A stretch of DNA of 7,671 nucleotides from Synergistaceae bacterium UBA1037 (GTDB lineage Bacteria; Synergistota; Synergistia; Synergistales; Synergistaceae): NCBI GenBank assembly GCA_002316795.1, contig DCEE01000052.1, positions 13,193-20,863 of the forward strand, given 5' to 3'. This document shows, piece after piece, positions 1 to 6,172 of the stretch (the stretch's first letter is position 1; the number at the start of each line of letters is the position of its first letter). The position numbers and the translations under genes are program-made. The notes below the pieces were generated by a model. It made no database searches. It saw nothing but the letters and a program-made list of their open reading frames with translations, and was not told the origin of the DNA.

Positions 1-40
1 CGCCGCAATCATTCAGGTTTTACGATAGTCATCAATATCG

Positions 41-167
41 TAATTGGGATTTAGAGCAAGTGATAACGACGCAACGCGCAGCGGAGCCTTCCGAAGGCGT
101 ATAGGGCATACGTCGAAGGAAGGCTCCGCAAGCTTTGCTAAGTTAGCGCTGCTATAAATCCCAATTA
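41..167. repeat. Intergenic element 1: 127-bp MITE-like fold-back with perfect 13-bp terminal inverted repeats
   Basis: TAATTGGGATTTA (41-53) is the exact reverse complement of TAAATCCCAATTA (155-167). Inside, a perfect 12-bp stem GCGGAGCCTTCC (81-92) / GGAAGGCTCCGC (118-129) encloses a smaller stem CGTAT/ATACG (98-102/108-112). The arms between termini and stem are also partly complementary (AGCA, TAAC and GC blocks), so almost the whole element can fold into one long imperfect hairpin. Both ends are TA, compatible with a TA target site. The right arm overlaps the 3' end of rqcH by 16 bp. TTGCTAAGTTAGCGC (135-149) is shared with element 3. There is no internal ORF of note and no T-tract for intrinsic termination. 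Confidence 0.8.
81..129. repeat. Long stem-loop inside element 1, 12-bp perfect outer stem
   Basis: Outer arms 81-92 and 118-129 pair perfectly; the inner arms 98-102 and 108-112 pair over an AGGGC loop. It lies 23 nt past the rqcH stop and could stabilise or attenuate the transcript from either side, but it lacks a run of T on either strand. Confidence 0.75.
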
Positions 168-1804
168 CCGGCAGCTATGCTCTTAAAATTCCTATACGTC
201 ACATTGGCCTCTCCACCCTTGATCGGGCTTACGAATTTTCTGAGGGTATAATCTACTCTTTGGCCGGGGCTATTGCCGTTCCTGCTGTATTTGGCGGCAA
301 TGGAGGCACAGAATTTAATGGCCTCGTCTTTTTCTTCTTCTGCAGGAGTTGATGTGAATCTTAATATGACATGGGCTCCCGGTACTCCCTGGGCGTGGAA
401 CCAAATGTCGTCAGAGGCGGCCAGCTTGAATGTTACGTATCTGTTTCCCCTGGAAGAAAGTCCGGCAAAGACCAGTGCGTATCCGAGATCAAATCTCTTG
501 TGCGGAGGAAGTGGAACGGCAGCTTTTTTCCTGCCGTTCTTGGGACCTTTAGTTATTTTTATCCCAAGCTCCCCTTCGACAAGGGCAAGGGATTCCGGAT
601 CATCCATGGACATGGCTATGGCAAACTGTTCCCTAAGGTCATCAAGCTCCTCTTTTACCTTAGCCAATATCTTTACTGCCCGCTCCCGGGCAGAGATTAT
701 TTTTTTATACTTCGCATAATAGCATGCGGCGTTTTTTGCGGCGGAGAGCCTTGGATCGAGGGGAACTGTCTCCCGGATCTCATTGCCCTCACTGTCCCAA
801 TAGGTAACACAGGCCTCCTCGGCTCCTGAAGTTATCTGCCATGAATTCGCAACAAGGGCATCACCATATTTTTTATACTTTTCAGCATCCTCTTCGTGAA
901 GAAGCTTTTCAATGTCTTCTGTCTGCCTTTCTCGTCTCACTGTTTCGCGTTGGATCTGATCGGTCACGGCTTTTCGCCTTCTGTTAATGGAAACATCGGC
1001 GATCGGACTCAGAACGGCCAGATGTCCTGTATCAGTGACTGTAGTATCAGGCAGAGGCGATGCCCCTTCCAATAACTCAGGCAGTGCAGTGAGATAAATT
1101 TTTATCATCTGCGGAGCGTAGGGAGATGTGTCGGTTTCATTTTTGTAAAAACCATTCAGGCATCGGGCTGTCCTTTCGGCTTCCATCCCTGAGAGCCTTT
1201 CCAGAAGTTTTTTCCCAAAACCGGCGACAGATCTTAACGTTTCAGAAGACGGATGTTGCAGCCAGTCCTCCAGCGGAATGCCATTAAACTCCGGCGGCAT
1301 TGAGTAAGGATGTCCGGGCAGGACAGAGCGGAACCTGTTATCTGCCGGATGTATATGCTTTGCAGTTTCAAGAACTGTGTTGTTTTCATCAGTAAAGATC
1401 AGGTTGCTGTAACGTTCCATCATCTCGAGTGTCAGATGCCTTGTATTGGAAAATCCTGCGCCGATCGTCTTTGTAAATGTAAGTCTGATGATCCTGTCTC
1501 TGTTCAGTTGGCAGACATCAGTAAGCTCAGCTCCGGAAATGTTGCTTTTAAGTGCGTTTACTATCGGCGGAGCCTGCTTGGCGCTTGCAATTAGGTCCTT
1601 TTTTTCTTTATCTGAGATAACTGCTATTCCGCAGTTCTTCGCGCCCCATGAAAGCAACAGCACCGCGTTTCCCGAAACAGAGACAGCCACCCAGCTGTCC
1701 CCGCCCTCAAGCTTCCGGACTCTTTTCCCGATATGTTTTTTCAGATCCCTGCTCCAGATCCAGACAAGTTCAGGCCCGAAAGAGATGGGTAGGACCCCCT
1801 TCAC
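152..1804 (-). CDS. rqcH: NFACT-family ribosome quality-control factor RqcH (Rqc2 homologue)
   Basis: A 550-residue cytoplasmic protein of the NFACT (formerly FbpA/YloA) family. Bacterial RqcH binds 50S subunits carrying stalled peptidyl-tRNA and recruits tRNA-Ala to add alanine tails that mark the chain for degradation. The NFACT-N region covers roughly 10-270 and contains LNRDRIIRLTF (100-110), whose D103-R104 match the DR pair needed for tailing in studied homologues, RYSNLIF (131-137) and RSVLPGHPYSMPP (159-171). An HhH-like segment, AGFGKKLLERL, lies at 194-204. A coiled coil covers about 280-315 and 365-400 around PLDPRLSAAKNA (348-359). The NFACT-R domain carries DDIWFHAQGVPGAHVILR (465-482) and ends with VTYRNFKSI (535-543). 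The start is a GTG with no clear Shine-Dalgarno, chosen because no in-frame start lies nearby. The last four residues (NWDL) and stop come from the inverted repeat of element 1. Confidence 0.95.
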   Translation of the reverse strand: MKGVLPISFGPELVWIWSRDLKKHIGKRVRKLEGGDSWVAVSVSGNAVLLLSWGAKNCGIAVISDKEKKDLIASAKQAPPIVNALKSNISGAELTDVCQLNRDRIIRLTFTKTIGAGFSNTRHLTLEMMERYSNLIFTDENNTVLETAKHIHPADNRFRSVLPGHPYSMPPEFNGIPLEDWLQHPSSETLRSVAGFGKKLLERLSGMEAERTARCLNGFYKNETDTSPYAPQMIKIYLTALPELLEGASPLPDTTVTDTGHLAVLSPIADVSINRRRKAVTDQIQRETVRRERQTEDIEKLLHEEDAEKYKKYGDALVANSWQITSGAEEACVTYWDSEGNEIRETVPLDPRLSAAKNAACYYAKYKKIISARERAVKILAKVKEELDDLREQFAIAMSMDDPESLALVEGELGIKITKGPKNGRKKAAVPLPPHKRFDLGYALVFAGLSSRGNRYVTFKLAASDDIWFHAQGVPGAHVILRFTSTPAEEEKDEAIKFCASIAAKYSRNGNSPGQRVDYTLRKFVSPIKGGEANVTYRNFKSIAAGNWDL

Positions 1805-1827
1805 ACTTACAAATTTATCAGGGTATT

Positions 1828-1836
1828 AATATAGCA
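1828..1836 (-). promoter_or_regulatory. Possible extended -10 promoter of rqcH
   Basis: The minus strand reads TGCTATATT, an extended -10 (TGn plus TATATT), with no good -35 box at 17 bp. Transcription would start near 1821 and leave a leader of about 17-20 nt before the GTG. An alternative, TTGATT-17 bp-TGATAA, would put the start almost at the GTG. Confidence 0.35.
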
Positions 1837-1855
1837 TAATCAAGGCTGCAGGGGT

Positions 1856-1987
1856 GAAACTGGGACGAGGATAGGCAAGCATGGGCAAGCCGTAGGCGAG
1901 CGATTGGCAATTACGACCGCTGAGCAACCGCTTAGCGAATGCTCAGCCATCCCTCGCTTAGCAATGTTTTAAAAACATCCCAATTTA
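1856..1987. repeat. Intergenic element 2: about 130-bp structured repeat between rluD and rqcH
   Basis: The ends form an imperfect inverted repeat: GAAACTGGGACG (1856-1867) against CATCCCAATTTA (1976-1987), 9 of 12 positions matching. The right end resembles the terminus of element 1 (shared ATCCCAATT). Inside are short direct repeats GGCAAGC (1874-1880, 1884-1890), GGCGAGC (1895-1901) and GGCAAT (1906-1911), a 7-bp hairpin GCTGAGC/GCTCAGC (1919-1947) enclosing CGCTTAGCG, a second CGCTTAGC (1955-1962), and an A/T-rich palindrome at 1964-1978 (ATGTTTT/AAAACAT). The rluD stop codon is the terminal TTA of the right end. No U-tract follows a G/C-rich stem, so a standard intrinsic terminator is not evident. 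Confidence 0.6.
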
Positions 1988-3001
1988 CCTGCCTAGGATG
2001 TCTGCCAGCACTGCAGACAGTTCGGCCGCCAGCGGCGCGCGGAAGGCCATCTTCTGTTTAGTTCGGGGATGTTCAAAGCTGAGCTTCCATGAATGTAGAA
2101 AGACCCTATCCTCTTCAAAGGGCGACGGTCTTGATGGGGCGTAAGTCCTGTCGCCTGCGAGGGGGCATTTTATCGCTGCCAGGTGGACCCTTATCTGGTG
2201 GGTACGGCCTGTGTGAAGGCGGCATTTTATGAGGGTGTATCCCTTTCTGCTCCAGATGGTCTCATAGTCCGTCCATGCATCCCTGCCGTCTTCGGTTACG
2301 GCCATTTTCAGTTTGTTGTACGGATCCCGGCCTATGGGATAGCGGATCTCGCCTTTTGGCGAGGGAGGCGTTCCCCAGCATAGTGCAAGGTATTCCTTTT
2401 CAACACTTCTGGCCTTGAAGTCCCTGAAGAGACCTTCCTGTGCTAGGCCGTTCCTTGCTATCACCATAAGGCCGGAAGTAGTCGCATCAAGCCTGTGGAC
2501 TATGCCCGGCCGCTTTACTCCGTTGAGGCAGCCAATGTCGGGGTATCTGTAGAGGAGGCCGTGGACGAGAGTTCCGGTCCAGTGACCGGGGGCGGGGTGG
2601 ACGACCAGGCCCGCTGGCTTGTTTATCACTATTATGTCGGCGTCTGAATAAACCTCTTCAAAGGGGACATCCTCGGGTTCGAGATCCAGGGTCTCTTCGG
2701 GAGGGACCGAGACCGATATCGCGTCTCCGGCCTCGACTTTTATTGAGGGTTTGATCCGCCTTTCGGGCAGGAGCGATGCCCTTCCCTCCTTTATGAGCTT
2801 CTGCGAAAAACCCCTGCTGAGCCCAAGCTGCCTTGAGATGACAAAATCCAGTCTGTGGCCTGACATCTCCTCTGATACGCTGAATGTTTCAGTTACAGCG
2901 TTACTCTCCTGAGGATCTTCACCATCATAGAAAAAGAGGGAAGAGGCTTCCCTCTCCCCCGCTTTTATATTTATTTCTTCTCTTTTAGTCTCCGATGACA
3001 T
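1985..3001 (-). CDS. rluD: RluA/RluD-family 23S rRNA pseudouridine synthase
   Basis: The product isomerises uridines to pseudouridine in structured RNA, most likely 23S rRNA; the exact target cannot be read from sequence. With the ATG at 3001 it has 338 residues: a charged tail (1-40), an S4 RNA-binding domain from SVSEEMSGHRLDFVISRQLGLSR (41-63) to about 100, then the catalytic domain with VINKPAGLVVHP (125-136), HRLDATTSGLMVIAR (169-183, nucleophile D172) and LHTGRTHQIRVH (262-273). The frame stays open up to a TTG at 3094, but that would overlap ileS by 110 nt. I prefer ATG 3001, a 17-nt overlap typical of coupled genes, although no clear Shine-Dalgarno precedes it. The roughly 40-residue tail before the S4 domain is longer than usual. 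Family assignment is firm; the rluD symbol rather than a paralogue is less so. TAA at 1985-1987 is the first codon of element 2. Confidence 0.9.
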   Translation of the reverse strand: MSSETKREEINIKAGEREASSLFFYDGEDPQESNAVTETFSVSEEMSGHRLDFVISRQLGLSRGFSQKLIKEGRASLLPERRIKPSIKVEAGDAISVSVPPEETLDLEPEDVPFEEVYSDADIIVINKPAGLVVHPAPGHWTGTLVHGLLYRYPDIGCLNGVKRPGIVHRLDATTSGLMVIARNGLAQEGLFRDFKARSVEKEYLALCWGTPPSPKGEIRYPIGRDPYNKLKMAVTEDGRDAWTDYETIWSRKGYTLIKCRLHTGRTHQIRVHLAAIKCPLAGDRTYAPSRPSPFEEDRVFLHSWKLSFEHPRTKQKMAFRAPLAAELSAVLADILGR

Positions 3002-5765
3002 CTTTGCAGCGGCTGCAGAGGCCTTTTTCTGCAACTTCAGGCCTTCTCTTCCAGCAGCGCGGGCACTTTTCATCTTTGGACTTGTCAACGCCAATTATGA
3101 GCCCTGTCGTTTCGTCCTCGTAAATTACTTCCGCGCCATTCACCTCGTCAACGACTTCGCAGGAGGAAACGATGAGCACCATCTCCCATGTTTCGTCGCT
3201 GACCTTGCCCGCGAGACCTTTGTAGTAATCGCTGAGCTTGATCTGCACATGAGCGTCGAGCGGGTGACCGATGACCCCCTTGCTTCTTGCTGCTTCGAGT
3301 CCGCGGAGCACTCCCTGTCTGGCATTCATGATGCTGTCCCATAAAGCCTCAACAGAGGTATCGAGTCCTTCTCCGAGCGGTTCCGGCCAGTCAGTTAGGA
3401 ATACGCTCTTGGGCAGGGACGGATCCATCTCGCGCATTTTCTGCCATATCTCTTCCGCCGTGTAGGAGAGTACCGGGGACATCATCTGCGTGATGGTCCT
3501 CAGGACCTTCCACATTACGGTGCGGATCGAGCGGCGGCTGTCGTCATGCTCGCCGTCTGCGTAGAGTTTGTCCTTGCTCACGTCGATGTAGAATGAACTG
3601 AGCTCGTTGTCGCAGAACTGGTGTATGAGCGTCATCGGCTGATGGAACTCATACTCGTCAAATCCGTTGGTGCACCTTGAACGGAGCTTCTCAAGCTTGA
3701 TCAGTATGTACTGGTCTATCTGCGAGAGCTTATCATTGGGCATGCTGTCCTTTTCGGGGTCGAATCCCTTGAGGTTTGCCAGGAGGAAGCGTGCTGTGTT
3801 CCTAATGCGCCTGTATGACTCTATAAGGTTCTCGAATATCTCCTGCGATATGCGCACGTCACCGCGGTAATCGGAAGAGGCTACCCAGAGGCGTAGTATG
3901 TCAGCGCCGTTCTTGTCTATTATGTTCTCCGGGGTCATCGCATTTCCGAGGGACTTGGACATCTTGCGCCCGTCTCCCGCCATGATGAATCCATGAGTAA
4001 GCACTATCTTGTATGGAGCCGTCCCGCGAGTCGCAACGCTGTTCAGCAGGGAGGTCTGGAACCAGCCGCGGTGCTGGTCGCTTCCCTCAAGGTACATGTC
4101 AGCGGGCCAGCGGAGGTCTTCCCAGTTGTCCAGGACTGCCGAGTGACTTGAACCGGAATCGAACCAGACGTCCATGATGTCCTCGTCCTTGCGGAGGTGG
4201 CTGCCGCCGCATTTCGGGCACACTGCCAGGTCTCCTATAAGCTCTTCGGGGCTGAGGCTCCACCAGCAGTTGCTGCCCAGTTCCCTTACCTTGTCGGCCA
4301 CCCTGCGGACGCGGTCTCCGGTCAGGATTACCTCTCCGCAGTCTTTGCAGTAGAAGGCCGGTATCGGGACTCCCCATGTCCTCTGGCGGCTGATGCACCA
4401 GTCTGAGCGGTCCCTGACCATGTTTGTTATGCGTTCCTTGCCCCAGTCGGGGATCCATCTTACTTCATCTATGGATTTGAGGGCCTCCTCCCTGAAGTCA
4501 GAGACTGCAACGAACCACTGCTCCGTCGCCCGGAATATTACGGGCTTTTTGCAGCGCCAGCAGTGCGGGTAGGAATGTGAAAGCTTCTCTTTGCCAAGGA
4601 GTTTCCCTGACTCGGTAAGCATTTCAAATATCATTTTCTCTGCATCGGGGAGAGACATGCCGGCAAAAAGAGGTGTATCGGGGTAATAGTGGCCCGTGTC
4701 ATCGACCGGGTTGTAGACCTCTATGCCGTAGCGGACGCCGGTCTCATAGTCATCGTTTCCATGTCCCGGGGCAGTATGTACACAGCCTGTTCCAGTTTCG
4801 AGGTCAACGTATTCAGCAAGTACCACGACAACTTCCTTGTCGTAGAAGGGGTGTATGGCCTTTGATAGTTCAAGTTCGGCGCCCTTGCATGAGATCATCG
4901 GCTCTTTAAGATCAAGTCCGGTAGCCTTTATGACCTTGTCCTTCAGTCCCTGGGCGATCAGGTAGACCTTGTCACCGACTTCGTAGAAACCGTAATCGAA
5001 ACGGGGATGTACAGAAACTGCCATAGAAGCGGGAAGGGTCCAGGGGGTGGTCGTCCAGATGATTATGTCGACGTCCCTGCCCTCAAGCTGCGGGAAGACC
5101 TTTGCCGCATCTTTGTATGTGTATGCTACGAATATGGATGGTGACACTTCGTCCGAATATTCGATCTCTGCCGCAGCCAGGGCCGTTTCGCAATCTATGC
5201 ACCAGTGGATCGCCTTGCGGCCCTTGTAGACGAGGCCTTTGTCGACCATGTCAGCGAAGCCTTCAAGCTGGGTCGCCTCGTAGGCCGGGACCAGGGTCAT
5301 GTATGGATGGTCCCAGTCGCCGATGACTCCCAGGCGCTTGAACTGCTCCGTCTGTACTCCGGCATACTTTTTGGCATATTCGGTGCATCTTTCGCGGAGC
5401 TCTACCGGGCTGATGTTATCACGGTCTATCCCCATCTCCTTAAGGACCTTGAGTTCGATAGGAAGACCGTGTGTATCGTATCCGGGGACATAAGGGGCAA
5501 AGTATCCGCGCAGCCACTTGTACTTTACTATGAAGTCCTTAAGGATCTTGTTGGTGGCCGTTCCGATGTGTATGCTGGCATTTGCATATGGAGGCCCGTC
5601 ATGCAGAATGAATGAGGGTTTGTCCTTGTTCTTTTTCTTCAGTTCCTCGTAAAGGTCAATGTCATACCAAAATTTCAGATATTCCGGTTCCCTCTGAGAG
5701 AGGTTTGCCCGCATGGGGAAATCTGTCTGCGGGAGAAATAATGTATCTTTATAGTCGTTTGCCAT
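2985..5765 (-). CDS. ileS: Isoleucine--tRNA ligase (type 1, zinc-containing)
   Basis: This cytoplasmic class Ia synthetase of 926 residues (normal for bacterial IleS1) charges tRNA-Ile with isoleucine and edits mischarged valine. Visible in order are: GPPYANASIHIGTATNK (57-73), with the ATP-binding signature reading HIGT rather than HIGH; the CP1 editing domain with TTTPWTLP (238-245) and GTGCVHTAPGHGNDD (325-339); GSDQHRGWF (561-569); the KMSKS loop, exact (601-605); an anticodon-binding helical domain (about 680-860); and a C-terminal zinc finger with C901, C904, C917 and C920. Further CxxC pairs at 403/406, 473/476 and 516/519 suggest internal zinc sites. The terminal zinc finger is typical of the bacterial IleS1 form. 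The start is set by AGGAGG 8 nt upstream. The end overlaps rluD by 17 nt. A promoter lies about 70 nt upstream, with no T-box. Confidence 0.98.
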   Translation of the reverse strand: MANDYKDTLFLPQTDFPMRANLSQREPEYLKFWYDIDLYEELKKKNKDKPSFILHDGPPYANASIHIGTATNKILKDFIVKYKWLRGYFAPYVPGYDTHGLPIELKVLKEMGIDRDNISPVELRERCTEYAKKYAGVQTEQFKRLGVIGDWDHPYMTLVPAYEATQLEGFADMVDKGLVYKGRKAIHWCIDCETALAAAEIEYSDEVSPSIFVAYTYKDAAKVFPQLEGRDVDIIIWTTTPWTLPASMAVSVHPRFDYGFYEVGDKVYLIAQGLKDKVIKATGLDLKEPMISCKGAELELSKAIHPFYDKEVVVVLAEYVDLETGTGCVHTAPGHGNDDYETGVRYGIEVYNPVDDTGHYYPDTPLFAGMSLPDAEKMIFEMLTESGKLLGKEKLSHSYPHCWRCKKPVIFRATEQWFVAVSDFREEALKSIDEVRWIPDWGKERITNMVRDRSDWCISRQRTWGVPIPAFYCKDCGEVILTGDRVRRVADKVRELGSNCWWSLSPEELIGDLAVCPKCGGSHLRKDEDIMDVWFDSGSSHSAVLDNWEDLRWPADMYLEGSDQHRGWFQTSLLNSVATRGTAPYKIVLTHGFIMAGDGRKMSKSLGNAMTPENIIDKNGADILRLWVASSDYRGDVRISQEIFENLIESYRRIRNTARFLLANLKGFDPEKDSMPNDKLSQIDQYILIKLEKLRSRCTNGFDEYEFHQPMTLIHQFCDNELSSFYIDVSKDKLYADGEHDDSRRSIRTVMWKVLRTITQMMSPVLSYTAEEIWQKMREMDPSLPKSVFLTDWPEPLGEGLDTSVEALWDSIMNARQGVLRGLEAARSKGVIGHPLDAHVQIKLSDYYKGLAGKVSDETWEMVLIVSSCEVVDEVNGAEVIYEDETTGLIIGVDKSKDEKCPRCWKRRPEVAEKGLCSRCKDVIGD

Positions 5766-5773
5766 TGATGTTA

Positions 5774-5779
5774 CCTCCT
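5774..5779 (-). promoter_or_regulatory. Strong ribosome binding site of ileS
   Basis: AGGAGG on the minus strand, within AGGAGGTAA, ends 8 nt before the ATG at 5765. This fixes the ileS start and is the strongest Shine-Dalgarno match in the window. Confidence 0.85.
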
Positions 5780-5828
5780 ATAAGCTCGGTCCGCCATGTC
5801 GTCCGGCATAGGCAGAATTATCGCCATA

Positions 5829-5845
5829 TTGTACAACCTGTACAT
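5829..5845. promoter_or_regulatory. Operator-like repeat TGTACA-N3-TGTACA at the predicted ileS start site
   Basis: The palindromic hexamer TGTACA occurs at 5830-5835 and 5839-5844, separated by 3 bp, so the whole is a 15-bp inverted repeat. It overlaps the last base of the predicted -10 box and the expected transcription start, a typical place for a repressor to bind. No regulator can be named from the sequence. Confidence 0.4.
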
Positions 5846-5872
5846 TATAAATGTGATGCAAGTATGAGACAA
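5844..5872 (-). promoter_or_regulatory. Predicted sigma-70-type promoter of the ileS-rluD operon
   Basis: On the minus strand a perfect -10 box TATAAT (5844-5849) is preceded, after exactly 17 bp, by TTGTCT (5867-5872), which matches the -35 consensus at four of six positions. Transcription would start near 5837 and give a leader of roughly 70 nt before the ileS ATG. The leader is too short for a T-box and contains no T-box-like sequence. The -35 box abuts the left end of element 3. Confidence 0.65.
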
Positions 5873-6172
5873 GGGGAGGAATAGCGGCATGAGGATGCCG
5901 CGGGGAATTGCGGCGCGAATCATGCCGAGGAGAATTTGCAGCCTCTAGGCTGCGGAGAATTTGCTCGCTTCGTCTCGCGGTGAATTTGCGGCTAAAGGCC
6001 GCGGAGATTCCATATTGATGATTTAGGGGCCAATTCACCGCTGAATGATCCATTCAGTAAATTCACCAGCGATGATCCTCGCGAATTCACCGCGAGTGCA
6101 TTCCTCGCAAATTCTCCGGCGGAGGACCTCGCCTTCAGTGTTGCTAAGTCAGCGCCGTGAGATTCCTCAATT
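5870..6172. repeat. Intergenic element 3: about 300-bp structured repeat between niaR and ileS
   Basis: This fills most of the 401-bp gap between niaR and ileS. The ends look like a short imperfect inverted repeat: GAGGAAT near 5876-5882 on the left and ATTCCTC at 6162-6168 on the right, followed by AATT. The right end carries TTGCTAAGTCAGCGC (6141-6155), which matches 14 of 15 bases at 135-149 in element 1, and both copies sit exactly 17 nt before the AATT. The interior is a tandem array of small hairpins, listed separately. The niaR stop codon (6167-6169) lies in the right terminus, and the left end abuts the -35 box of the ileS promoter. Frames open across it have no homologue I recognise and follow no constant codon period, so I treat it as non-coding. 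Boundaries are approximate. Confidence 0.6.
5884..6133. repeat. Tandem hairpin array with conserved GGWGAATTT linker (about 25-bp period), inverted half-way
   Basis: In the left half the linker reads GGGGAATT (5902-5909), GGAGAATTT (5929-5937), GGAGAATTT (5954-5962), GGTGAATTT (5979-5987) and a decayed GGAGATT (6003-6009). In the right half it appears as its reverse complement: AATTCACC (6032-6039), AAATTCACC (6059-6067), GAATTCACC (6083-6091) and AAATTCTCC (6109-6117). Spacing is 24-28 bp. Between linkers lie 15-19-nt segments that mostly fold on themselves with unrelated stems: GCGGCAT/ATGCCGC (5884-5901), GCAGCC/GGCTGC (5938-5953), GCGGC/GCCGC (5988-6002), CTGAATG/CATTCAG (6041-6057), GCGA/TCGC (6069-6082), GCGAG/CTCGC (6092-6108) and GGCG/CGCC (6118-6133). 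The segment at 5963-5978 does not fold well. Opposed linkers could also pair with each other at long range. Confidence 0.8.

Noticed and set aside
81..129. Rho-independent terminator after rqcH
   Set aside because: The stem is strong but neither strand has a T-run directly after it.
273..1829. Plus-strand open frames within rqcH (for example 371-829 and 1446-1829)
   Set aside because: They lie opposite a well-supported gene, lack start signals and show no recognisable motifs.
1964..1978. Terminator after rluD at the palindrome ATGTTTT/AAAACAT
   Set aside because: The stem is A/T-rich with almost no loop, and no G/C-rich stem plus T-tract is present.
4099..4458. 119-codon minus-strand frame inside ileS
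   Set aside because: It is an out-of-frame shadow of the IleS catalytic region, rich in Arg, Gly and Pro, with no domain.
5884..6133. CRISPR array
   Set aside because: The constant part is only 9 nt, the intervening segments are self-complementary, the orientation flips half-way, and no cas genes are present.
5766..6166. T-box riboswitch upstream of ileS
   Set aside because: No T-box sequence or specifier stem could be found on the minus strand, and the predicted leader is too short.
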